Part shown: positions 1 to 7,343 of the stretch, piece by piece
Layout: every line of letters starts with the position of its first letter
How positions within the stretch are numbered: position 1 is the first letter of the stretch
NCBI GenBank assembly: GCA_902470815.1
Contig: CABRHS010000016.1
Location: 1 to 44,996, forward strand
Direction of reading: 5' to 3'
DNA: 44,996 nt
Source of the DNA: an uncultured Collinsella sp.
Lineage (GTDB): Bacteria > Actinomycetota > Coriobacteriia > Coriobacteriales > Coriobacteriaceae
Program-made: the position numbers and the translations under genes
Notes under the pieces: model-generated
Databases searched by the model: none
The model's input: only the letters and a program-made list of their open reading frames with translations
What the model was told of the DNA's origin: nothing

Positions 1-1771
1 CCGCGCCGCCGCGGGCAGGCCGGCCGCCGCGACCGCGGCGCTCGGCGGGCTCATCGTAGTTGCGCCATGCATCGCGGCCGCCGCGACCGGCGGCCCGCTG
101 CTCGGCGCCGTGGCGCGTATCGCGCTGGCCGGCGCGTTCGCGGTCTTGACGGGCACCGCGGGAGGGAGCGTCCTCGCGCTTGCGCCCGTTGGCGAGCCCG
201 GCCTTTCCGGCGCCCCGAGCCTTGGAGACGGAACGGGACGAACCGCGGCCCTCGCGAGAATCGGACTCGGCATCGGAGGTCACGCGACGCGCCTCACGCG
301 CGGTGAGGAGCTCGACGTTCGCCTCATCTCGGTCGGCCCGCACGCGGGTCTTGCCGCTGCGCTTCCTGCGGGACGGCTTGGGCGCGGCCTCGTTGGCCGG
401 GCGGGAGCCCTCCTCGACCGTACCGCCAGCCTTGCCATTCCGGCCCTCGCCGTTCGAACGGGCGCGGGAGCCCGACTGCGCCTTGGCCTTACGGCGGCGC
501 TTCTTCTCCTTCTTGCCGGCGGGCGCCTTGGCGGGCACGCGTTGCGGATCGACCTCGGGGGCATTCGCGCCGCACTCGAGCCCCTCGGCGTCGAACAGCT
601 CGGCGGTCTTTCCCATGAGCGCCTCGATGTCGTAGAACTCGGCCACGTCGTCGACGGTCACGAACGTGAGCGACCAGCCCTCCTCACCCGCGCGGCCCGT
701 GCGGCCGATGCGGTGGATGTAATCGACCGGGTCCTCCGGCACATCGAAGTTCACCACGTAGCGGACGTCGGAGATGTCGATGCCGCGGGCCAGGACGTCG
801 GTCGCCACGAGCACGTCGCACTGACCGGAGCGGAACGCCTTGAGAGCGCGCTCACGCTGGGCCTGGCTGCGGTCGCCGTGGATGGCGGCGCAGGTGATGC
901 CGGCACGGGACAGGCGGCGGCTGCAGGCGTCGGCACGGTGCTTGGTGCGGCAGAACACGATCACGCGGCTCGAGCCCTCGCGCTTGAGCACGCTCGCCAG
1001 CAGGGCGTTCTTGGCCTCGAGGGAGACGGGCAGCACATACTGCTCGACCGTGTCGGCCGTGGACGTCACGGGAGCGATCTCGACGCGCGCCGGGTCGTGA
1101 ACCAGGTCGGTGATGGACCCCACGGCCTGCTCATCCAGGGTCGCGGAGAACAGCAGGGTCTGGCGGTCGTCGCGCGTGTAGCCCACGATGCGGCGGACGG
1201 CGGGCAGAAAGCCCATATCGAGCATGCGGTCGGCCTCGTCGAGGACGAGCACCTGCACCTGGTCGAGCGAACAGGCGCCTTGGTCGATGAGGTCCTGCAG
1301 GCGACCCGGGGTGGCGATGAGGATGTCGCAGCCGCGCTTGAGCTTGTCGCGCTGCGGGTTGTAGCTCACGCCGCCCACCACGGTGACGCTCGTATGGCCG
1401 GTGCGCGCCGCGATCGCGCGGCACACCTGCTCGATCTGCTGGGCGAGCTCGCGCGTGGGCGTGACCACGAGCATCAGCGGGCCCTGGGCGGCCTCGCGGC
1501 CGCGGGCGCGCGCACGGGGCACGTGGGGCAGGTTGTTCATGGTGGGCAGCAGGAAGGCGGCCGTCTTGCCGGTTCCCGTCTGAGCAGCGGCGAGGATGTC
1601 CTCCCCATCAAGGGCATGCGGAATCGAGGCGGCCTGGACCGGCGTCGGGGCGGTGTAGCCCATGTCGGCGACGGCGGCGAGCACCTCGTCGGAAAGGCCG
1701 AGGTCGGCGAAGGACGGGGCGGCGGCCTCAGAGGAAGTCGTATCGAATTCGGTGACGCTGGTGGAAGTCAA
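1..1771 (-). CDS. DEAD-box RNA helicase (C-terminus cut by window edge)
   Basis: ATP-dependent RNA helicase of the RhlE/CsdA type, acting in ribosome assembly or mRNA remodelling in the cytoplasm. Reading the minus strand from a TTG start gives a Q-motif region (TPVQAASIPHA), Walker A (AAQTGTGKTAAF), VLDEADR (DEAD box variant region), LLFSAT and HRIGRTGR, in the family order. The last part, up to the window edge, is a basic, glycine/arginine-rich tail with RGRGG-type repeats, typical of RNA-binding tails; the stop codon lies outside the window. The TTG start is chosen because no ATG fits and the conserved core begins about 25 residues later. A GGA-rich stretch precedes it, but the ribosome site is weak and the start is uncertain. 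The gene is divergent from the copper operon. A long open frame on the opposite strand here is only its antisense shadow. Confidence 0.9.
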   Translation of the reverse strand, partial: MTSTSVTEFDTTSSEAAAPSFADLGLSDEVLAAVADMGYTAPTPVQAASIPHALDGEDILAAAQTGTGKTAAFLLPTMNNLPHVPRARARGREAAQGPLMLVVTPTRELAQQIEQVCRAIAARTGHTSVTVVGGVSYNPQRDKLKRGCDILIATPGRLQDLIDQGACSLDQVQVLVLDEADRMLDMGFLPAVRRIVGYTRDDRQTLLFSATLDEQAVGSITDLVHDPARVEIAPVTSTADTVEQYVLPVSLEAKNALLASVLKREGSSRVIVFCRTKHRADACSRRLSRAGITCAAIHGDRSQAQRERALKAFRSGQCDVLVATDVLARGIDISDVRYVVNFDVPEDPVDYIHRIGRTGRAGEEGWSLTFVTVDDVAEFYDIEALMGKTAELFDAEGLECGANAPEVDPQRVPAKAPAGKKEKKRRRKAKAQSGSRARSNGEGRNGKAGGTVEEGSRPANEAAPKPSRRKRSGKTRVRADRDEANVELLTAREARRVTSDAESDSREGRGSSRSVSKARGAGKAGLANGRKREDAPSRGARQDRERAGQRDTRHGAEQRAAGRGGRDAWRNYDEPAERRGRGGRPARGGA

Positions 1772-1948
1772 GATAATCCGTTTCCGCGCGGCAAGCGGCA
1801 GCAACGGCACCCGGTGTGGGTGCGCTCGCCAAACCGTCCGCGCTGTGGGGTCGATATGCACAAGTGGTGCGCGGGCCGGTCCGCGCGGTGGAGCGCGCTC
1901 GCCAACGGCATTGACGCGAACGCGTGGAGCAGATTCCACCGCAGGCAA

Positions 1949-1971
1949 GTATACGGGCTTGCGCCGTATAC
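1949..1971. repeat. Perfect 8-bp inverted repeat, possible operator or hairpin
   Basis: GTATACGG (1949-1956) and CCGTATAC (1964-1971) are exact reverse complements around a 7-nt loop. It overlaps the only plausible minus-strand -10 sequence for the helicase, so it may be an operator. It could equally form an RNA hairpin in the helicase leader. Confidence 0.5.
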
Positions 1972-1984
1972 AATTGGCATGCAA

Positions 1985-2082
1985 TTGGGGACGGGCGCAA
2001 ATTACACATCTCCCCGATGCGCACATTGCGCCGAGACGGCAACGGTCCGCTCGCCACATGTGTAATTTGCACCCGACCCCAA
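1985..2082. repeat. 25-bp near-perfect inverted repeat with 48-bp centre
   Basis: The left arm (1985-2009) begins TTGGGGACGGGCGCAAATTA. The right arm (2058-2082) is its reverse complement at 23 of 25 positions. The element ends about 20 bp before the copA -35. Its TTGGGGAC core resembles that of the palindromes at 23.5 and 42.6 kb, so it may belong to a related dispersed family. A regulatory role is also possible. Confidence 0.6.
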
Positions 2083-2100
2083 ATACACATCCCAATGTGG

Positions 2101-2128
2101 TAGACACCCCTGGGGGGTGGGGTATACT
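2101..2128 (+). promoter_or_regulatory. copA promoter with embedded CsoR-type operator
   Basis: A -35-like TAGACA (2101-2106) and a -10 TATACT (2123-2128) are 16 bp apart. The spacer is a GC-rich dyad, CCCCTGGGG (2107-2115), continued by GTGGGG up to the -10. CsoR operators are G/C-tract pseudo-palindromes of this kind flanked by TA-rich ends, and csoR is the third gene downstream. Copper-free CsoR bound here would block polymerase, and Cu(I) would release it. Binding is inferred. Confidence 0.75.
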
Positions 2129-2160
2129 GGAATTCAGTAATGCCACGAAAGGAGCTGCAC

Positions 2161-4479
2161 ATGGCTCAACGTACATTCGACGTGGGCGGCATGACCTGCG
2201 CTGCGTGCCAGGCGCACGTCGAGAAGGCGGTCTGCAGGCTCGACGGCGTGGCGGACGTCTCCGTCAACCTGCTGTCGGGCAGCATGCGGGTCACCTTCGA
2301 CGAGGCGGCCCTCTCCGACGACGACATCTGCGACGCCGTCGACCGCGCGGGGTACTCGGCCGCGCCCTCCGCCCCATCCGGCGCACGGGCGGCCGACGTC
2401 CCGGGCCGCGCGCCCGCGCTGGAATCCCCCACGAAGAAACTCGAGGCGCAGGCCCGCGCCATGCGGGGGCGCCTGACGGTCTCGATCGCGTTCCTCATCC
2501 CCCTCTTCTACATCGGCATGGGGCACATGCTCGGCTGGCCCCTGCCGGCCTTCCTGGGCGCGCCCGAGAACATCATGAACCTCGCCCTCACCGAACTCCT
2601 CCTGCTCGCCCCCATCCTCTACGTCAACGACGCGTACTTCATCAACGGGTTCAAGTCGCTCGCCCACGGCGCCCCCACCATGGACGCGCTCATCGCCATC
2701 GGCGCGACCGCCAGCGTGGGCTGGTCCATCTACGGCATCTACCGCATCGCCGCGGCCCTCGCCGCAGGCGACGTGCACGCCGCGCACGCGATCGGCATGG
2801 ACAACCTCTACCTGGAGAGCGCCGGCACCATCCTCGCGCTGGTCACCGTGGGCAAGTACCTGGAGACGCGCAGCAAGTCCAAGACCGGCGGCGCCATCGA
2901 GGCGCTCATCGACCTCGCGCCCAAGACCGCCACGGTCGTGGGGCCGGACGGCTCCGAAGCCGTGGTGAACGCCGATGACATCCAGCCCGGCCAAATCGTG
3001 CTGGTGCACCCGGGCGAGACCGTCCCCGTGGACGGCGTGGTGCTCGAGGGCGGCTCGTCCATCGACGAGAGCGCGCTCACGGGAGAGTCCATGCCCGTGG
3101 AGAAGACCCCCGGAGACACCGTGAGCGCGGCCACCGTCAACCGCACCGGTTCGTTCACCTTCCGCGCCACGCGCGTGGGGGCAGACACGAACCTCGCGCG
3201 CATCATCCGTCTGGTCGAGGACGCCAACGCCACCAAGGCGCCCATCGCCCGCCTGGCCGACAAGGTGGCCGCGGTCTTCGTTCCCGCGGTGCTCGCGATC
3301 GCGGCGCTCACCTTCGCAGGATGGCTCATCGCGACGGGAGGCGACGTCAACGACGCCCTCACCGCGGCCGTCGCCGTGGTGGTGATCAGCTGCCCGTGCG
3401 CGCTGGGGCTCGCGACGCCCGTGGCCATCATGGTGGGCACCGGCAAGGGCGCCGAGATGGGCATCCTGTTCAAGAGCGCCGAGGCGCTCGAGACGCTGCG
3501 CGGCGTGGGCACCGTGGTCCTGGACAAGACGGGGACCATCACGCGGGGCAGGCCCGTCGTGACCGATGTCATCCCCGCCCTGCGAGGGGACGGATCGCCC
3601 GCCGTGAGCGAGAAGGGCCTGCTCAAACTCGCCGCCGCGATCGAGCGCACGAGCGAGCACCCGCTCGCGGAGGCCATCATGGCCCGCGCCGACGAGCTCG
3701 GCATCGTGGCCCGCGTGGTCGAGGACTTCCGCGCCGTGCCCGGGCGCGGCGTGACGGCGCGCGAGGGCGCCAATCGCATTGCAGCGGGCAACGCCGCCCT
3801 CATGGCCGAGGAGGGCGTGCAGGTCGACGGCGCCAGCCTCGAGGGCTTCGCCAGACAGGGCAAGACGCCCCTCTTCTTTGCGAGAAACGGCGAGCTCATG
3901 GGGGTCATCGCCGTGGCCGATGAGGTCAAGCCCACCAGCGCGGGCGCCATCGACGCCCTGCGGAGCCTGGGGGTGCGCACCGTCATGCTCACTGGCGACA
4001 ACGAGCTCACCGCCCGCGCCATCGCCGAGCGCGTGGGCGTCTCCGAGGTCATCGCCGACGTCCTTCCCGCCGACAAGGAGCGCGTTGTGCGCGAGCTTCA
4101 GGAGGGCGGCGGGCGCGTCGCCATGGTTGGCGACGGCATCAACGACTCCCCCGCCCTCGCCCGCGCCGACGTCGGGCTGGCCATCGGCGCCGGCGCAGAC
4201 GTGGCCAAGGAGGGGGCCGACGTGGTCCTCATGCACAGCGACCTCATGGACGTCGCCCGCGCCATCGAGCTCTCGCGAGCCGTGATGCGCAACATCAAGC
4301 AGGACCTGTTCTGGGCGTTGTTCTACAACTCGCTCGGCATCCCGCTTGCCGCCGGCGTGTTCTACCCGCTGCTGGGCTGGCAGCTCTCGCCCATGTTCGG
4401 GGCGGCGGCCATGAGCCTGTCGAGCCTGTGCGTGGTGGGCAACGCCCTGCGCCTGCGCGGCTTCACGCCGAGCCGGTGA
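2161..4479 (+). CDS. copA: Copper-exporting P1B-type ATPase CopA
   Basis: Membrane Cu(I)-exporting ATPase that uses ATP to pump cytosolic copper outward. The 772-residue protein has one N-terminal heavy-metal domain (GGMTCAACQAHV, Cys13 and Cys16). The transmembrane CPC motif in SCPCALGLA (about 411-413) is the Cu/Ag signature. The phosphorylation loop is DKTGTITRG (about 454), the nucleotide-domain SEHPLAEAI is present, and the hinge is GDGINDSP (about 657). An upstream in-frame ATG at 2140 exists, but AAAGGAG sits just before the ATG at 2161, which matches the start of the metal domain, so I use that one. It leads a copA-copZ-csoR operon and is probably derepressed by copper through the CsoR site in its promoter. 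Confidence 0.96.
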   Translation: MAQRTFDVGGMTCAACQAHVEKAVCRLDGVADVSVNLLSGSMRVTFDEAALSDDDICDAVDRAGYSAAPSAPSGARAADVPGRAPALESPTKKLEAQARAMRGRLTVSIAFLIPLFYIGMGHMLGWPLPAFLGAPENIMNLALTELLLLAPILYVNDAYFINGFKSLAHGAPTMDALIAIGATASVGWSIYGIYRIAAALAAGDVHAAHAIGMDNLYLESAGTILALVTVGKYLETRSKSKTGGAIEALIDLAPKTATVVGPDGSEAVVNADDIQPGQIVLVHPGETVPVDGVVLEGGSSIDESALTGESMPVEKTPGDTVSAATVNRTGSFTFRATRVGADTNLARIIRLVEDANATKAPIARLADKVAAVFVPAVLAIAALTFAGWLIATGGDVNDALTAAVAVVVISCPCALGLATPVAIMVGTGKGAEMGILFKSAEALETLRGVGTVVLDKTGTITRGRPVVTDVIPALRGDGSPAVSEKGLLKLAAAIERTSEHPLAEAIMARADELGIVARVVEDFRAVPGRGVTAREGANRIAAGNAALMAEEGVQVDGASLEGFARQGKTPLFFARNGELMGVIAVADEVKPTSAGAIDALRSLGVRTVMLTGDNELTARAIAERVGVSEVIADVLPADKERVVRELQEGGGRVAMVGDGINDSPALARADVGLAIGAGADVAKEGADVVLMHSDLMDVARAIELSRAVMRNIKQDLFWALFYNSLGIPLAAGVFYPLLGWQLSPMFGAAAMSLSSLCVVGNALRLRGFTPSR

Positions 4480-4586
4480 CGCATCGCAGCGAGACGGACG
4501 CACGCCGCGGTCCGGCGGGCACCCTGCAGGCGGGACGCGCACCCGACGAGGCGCGCACGCAAGTCAAAAAACAGAAAGGAACGACC

Positions 4587-4808
4587 ATGAACTACATCAT
4601 CAAGACCGAGGGCCTCATGTGCGGCCACTGCGACGCCTCCGTCGAGACCGCGCTGCTCAACATCGCCGGCGTCACCGACGCCGAGGCCGACCACGAGACG
4701 CAGACCGTCACCGTGGAGTGCTCCGACGCCGTGACGCCCGAGCAGCTCACCGCGGCCGTCGACGGCGCCGGCGAGAAGTTCCGCGCGCTGTTCGTAGAGG
4801 GGGCGTAG
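4587..4808 (+). CDS. copZ: CopZ-like copper chaperone (HMA domain)
   Basis: A 73-residue single heavy-metal-associated domain that probably carries Cu(I) to CopA in the cytoplasm. The metal site is GLMCGHCDAS near residue 10. The Cys-Gly-His-Cys spacing is the usual CxxC, with a histidine inside it that can tune copper affinity. The start is the ATG preceded by AAAGGA; a longer frame upstream lacks a ribosome site. About 107 bp separate it from copA, with no visible promoter or terminator. Its stop lies five bases before csoR, so these two are probably translationally coupled. Assignment as the copper chaperone rests on the domain and on its place between copA and csoR. Confidence 0.9.
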   Translation: MNYIIKTEGLMCGHCDASVETALLNIAGVTDAEADHETQTVTVECSDAVTPEQLTAAVDGAGEKFRALFVEGA

Positions 4809-4813
4809 GCGCC

Positions 4814-5086
4814 ATGATGGCCGACCGCGAACGCACCCTGCGGCTCCTCAAGACGGCGCGCGGCCAGATCGACGGAATCATCAAGATGGTCGAGGACGAC
4901 CGGTACTGCATCGACATCTCAACCCAGCTCATGGCGACGCAGTCCCTCATCGGGCGCGTCAACGCCGACGTCCTCAAGGCCCACATAGGCGGCTGCGTGC
5001 AGCAGGCGCTCGAGAGCGGGTCGGAGGCGGAGAAGGCCGAGAAGCTCGGCGAGATCGAGACGGTCATCGAAAAGCTCGCGAAATAA
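4814..5086 (+). CDS. csoR: CsoR-family copper-sensing repressor
   Basis: Small all-helical repressor (90 residues) that releases DNA on binding Cu(I). The three copper ligands are visible: Cys32 (in DDRYCID), His57 and Cys61 (in KAHIGGCV). The spacing, 25 residues from Cys to His and then HxxxC, is exactly that of copper-responsive CsoR and excludes the formaldehyde sensor FrmR. A tyrosine precedes the first Cys, as in the mycobacterial protein. Two adjacent ATG codons (4814, 4817) are possible starts. GAGGGGG inside the end of copZ is the ribosome site. It probably autoregulates this operon through the G/C-tract operator ahead of copA. No terminator is evident after the stop. Confidence 0.93.
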   Translation: MMADRERTLRLLKTARGQIDGIIKMVEDDRYCIDISTQLMATQSLIGRVNADVLKAHIGGCVQQALESGSEAEKAEKLGEIETVIEKLAK

Positions 5087-5181
5087 CGCTCCCCGCATGA
5101 CAGCCCGCGCCGGAATGGGGTACCGTAACGGCATGCGAACCGCGGGCGCGCGCACGCGCCGCGACTTTGGGGAGGAACCTC

Positions 5182-5679
5182 GTGAACGAATTCATGAAAG
5201 ACCGTTACGGCGTCGACGAGCTCGCAACGCTCATGGGCGGAGCCGGGGTGCTGCTCGCGTTGATCGGCACCATCGCCGACCTCGACCCACTCACCTGGCT
5301 GGCGCTCGCGATCATCCTGCTGGCGCTCGCGCGCGCATTCTCGAAGAACGTCGGGGCGCGCCGCCGGGAGAACGAGTCGTTCTGCGCCTTCGCGGCCAAG
5401 GTGCCGGGCCTGCGCGCCATTGTCGAGCGCATGGGCGGCGCCTCGCCCGCGGGCGCTGGCGCGTCCACGGGGGCCAAGGCCGCGGCGGGATCGCACGGGC
5501 CCTCCCGGGATGACCTCGATCGGGCCAAGCGCACCGCCAAGAAGATGTGGAAGGAGCGCAAGACCTCGAGCTTCCTCAAGTGCCCCACCTGCGGCCAGAT
5601 CCTCTCCGTGCCCAAGGGCAAGGGCAAGATCCGCGTGACGTGCCCCAAGTGCCACAGCAAGATGGAGACGAGGTCCTAA
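5182..5679 (+). CDS. Membrane protein with C-terminal zinc ribbon, unknown function
   Basis: A 165-residue protein that I do not recognise by name. Residues about 13-50 hold two hydrophobic segments (LMGGAGVLLALIGTIADL and WLALAIILLALARAF) with only a short turn between them. A basic, Ala/Gly-rich linker follows. The C-terminus has two CPxC knuckles, KCPTCGQ and TCPKCHS, which would bind one zinc. This build suggests a membrane-anchored protein with a cytoplasmic nucleic-acid- or protein-binding tip. The GTG start is chosen because GGGGAGG lies six bases upstream; a TTG five codons earlier overlaps that ribosome site. The gene is independent of csoR, and its stop codon overlaps the stop of the convergent amidohydrolase. 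Confidence 0.8.
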   Translation: MNEFMKDRYGVDELATLMGGAGVLLALIGTIADLDPLTWLALAIILLALARAFSKNVGARRRENESFCAFAAKVPGLRAIVERMGGASPAGAGASTGAKAAAGSHGPSRDDLDRAKRTAKKMWKERKTSSFLKCPTCGQILSVPKGKGKIRVTCPKCHSKMETRS

Positions 5680-7007
5680 GCCACCGGCTGCCCCATGATC
5701 CAATCGAGCTCCGCGTCCAGTTCCGCGATCCGCTTGACGCGCGGGTGCTCCACGAACTCGCCGCGGCACATCACGTGTCGCACGTCCCGCAGGGCCGACA
5801 GGTCCTCCAGCGGGTTGCGGTCAACCGCGATCATGTCGGCGGACTTGCCCGCCTCGATCGTGCCGGTCACATCGCCCAGGCCAAGCAGGCGGGCGTTCAC
5901 GGCCGTGGCGGTGTGCAGGGCGAACGCGTTGCCCACGCCCACGTATTTGGCGAAGTAGGCCACCTCGCGCCACATGTCGTACTGCGTCACGTACGGGCAG
6001 CTCGAATCGGTGCCCAAACCCACCTCGATACCCGCATCGAGCGCCTCGCGGGCGCCGCGGATGATGCCCTCGCACACGATGTCGCCGTTCGCCTTCTGGA
6101 CCTCGGTCGAATGGGTCTTCTCGGGATCGAGCATGGCGAACGGAAGGGCGGGCGAGATGGTGCAGGTCAGGCTGGGCAGGCGGCCCTCGATCTGCGTCTG
6201 CGCGGCGCCGCGGTAGAGCTCGATCGCCTCCGGCGTCATGGGGGCGCCGTGCTCGATGGTGTCGACGCCGGCCTCGAGCGCCACACGCACGCCCTCGGCG
6301 CTCTCCACGTGCGCCATCACCGGAAGGCCGAGCACGTGCGCGGCAGTGCACGCGGCGCGGGCGACCTCGGGCGGCATGCGAAGCACGCCGGGCTCGCCGA
6401 TCTTCTCGGCATCGAACACGCCGCCCGTCACGAACAACTTGATGACGTCGGCGCCGTGCGCGGCGATCTCGCGCACCAGCTCGGCAGCGTGCTCCGGCGA
6501 GTCGGCGACCTTGGCGAACAACCCCGCGCCGTGCCCTCCCGGCACCGTGACGCCCGTGCCCGGCGCGACCACGCGGGGCCCCACACGCCTGCCTGAATCG
6601 AACTCATCGCGCACCGCGATATCGCCGAAGAGCGGGTCGCCCGCACCGCGCAGGGTGGTCACGCCGCTCGCCAGCTGCTGCTGCGCGTGCTTGCGCAGGA
6701 TCGCGCGGACCGCGGCGCGCCCCAGCGGGTTGTCCAGGCGCCTCATGAGCGCGCCGGCGTCTCCGGCGCTCGTGGGCCTTCCGGACCCGCACAGGTGCAC
6801 ATGCATGTTGATGAGGCCGGGCAGCAGGTACGCGCCGCCGAGGTCGCAAACATGGGCGCCCTCGGGAATCTCCGCCGCATCCATCTCCGTCACCGCCGCG
6901 ATGGCTCCGCGCTCGACCGTCACCGCCATCCCGGGACGGGGCGTCATGCCCGCTGTTCCGTCGAGGACCGTCGCATTCGCGAAGACGAACGTGCCGTACG
7001 ATCTCAT
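5676..7007 (-). CDS. Metal-dependent amidohydrolase (imidazolonepropionase/prolidase-like)
   Basis: A 443-residue cytoplasmic hydrolase of the amidohydrolase superfamily, in the branch of imidazolonepropionase-like and Xaa-Pro-like enzymes. The metal ligands are in place: HVHLCGSG (HxH), VIKLFVTGG (probable carboxylated lysine), HVESAEG and IEHGAPM (two histidines), and GLGTDSSCP (catalytic Asp). The first residues (FVFANATVLDG) form the usual small beta domain. The substrate cannot be read from the sequence; related enzymes cut cyclic amides or dipeptides. The ATG is preceded by GGGAGG at good distance. It is a lone gene, tail to tail with the zinc-ribbon gene: the two stop codons share bases of CTAA, leaving no room for a separate terminator. 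Confidence 0.88.
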   Translation of the reverse strand: MRSYGTFVFANATVLDGTAGMTPRPGMAVTVERGAIAAVTEMDAAEIPEGAHVCDLGGAYLLPGLINMHVHLCGSGRPTSAGDAGALMRRLDNPLGRAAVRAILRKHAQQQLASGVTTLRGAGDPLFGDIAVRDEFDSGRRVGPRVVAPGTGVTVPGGHGAGLFAKVADSPEHAAELVREIAAHGADVIKLFVTGGVFDAEKIGEPGVLRMPPEVARAACTAAHVLGLPVMAHVESAEGVRVALEAGVDTIEHGAPMTPEAIELYRGAAQTQIEGRLPSLTCTISPALPFAMLDPEKTHSTEVQKANGDIVCEGIIRGAREALDAGIEVGLGTDSSCPYVTQYDMWREVAYFAKYVGVGNAFALHTATAVNARLLGLGDVTGTIEAGKSADMIAVDRNPLEDLSALRDVRHVMCRGEFVEHPRVKRIAELDAELDWIMGQPVA

Positions 7008-7343
7008 AGTGCGCCTCCCGTGTGAAACATCGCGCCCATGGCGCCGAACTCTCCCGTCAACTCTACTCCTTCTCAATCGCCCGGAACGCGTCGCTTTTGA
7101 GCCGCGCGTCGCTCTTGAGGCCGTGCAGCTACCGCTCGCCGAATGACGGCGGGCCCTTGCCGACTCCTTCACCGGGCCGCGAGGGCCATGGGGTATCAAT
7201 AGGAGCAATGGCACGGTAAAACGTTTTTCGGTGCGCATATTCCATTTCTCGGGCCCTTGCGGGGGCTCCGGAGCGGGCCTTCTGCGCCGCGCTCGACGGG
7301 CACCGGACGACCGCAACCAAACTCACCCCTTAGGAGGATCGAC
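7008..7343. other. Intergenic region upstream of pckA
   Basis: A 336-bp divergent spacer between the amidohydrolase and pckA. It contains a slightly AT-richer patch around 7190-7250 (GGGTATCAAT, GTAAAACGTTTTTCGG, GCATATTCC) that probably holds the pckA promoter. I cannot assign a clear -35/-10 pair. No RNA gene or convincing small ORF was seen. Confidence 0.5.

Larger units (their letters stand above)
1772..2160. other. Divergent intergenic region between helicase and copA
   Basis: This 389-bp region has no convincing gene. It is less GC-rich than its surroundings and holds three structures listed separately: an 8-bp palindrome at 1949-1971, a 25-bp inverted repeat at 1985-2082, and the copA promoter with an embedded CsoR-type operator at 2101-2128. 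On the minus strand a TATACT sequence (1953-1948) could be the helicase -10 element, but I see no convincing -35 at the right distance. The long leader left for the helicase mRNA resembles those of cold-regulated DEAD-box genes, which is only a suggestion. Confidence 0.6.

Noticed and set aside
110..2065. A 651-codon open frame on the plus strand
   Set aside because: It is antisense to the DEAD-box helicase, whose motifs are clear on the minus strand; its protein is low-complexity Ala/Gly/Arg/His, typical of antisense frames in high-GC genes.
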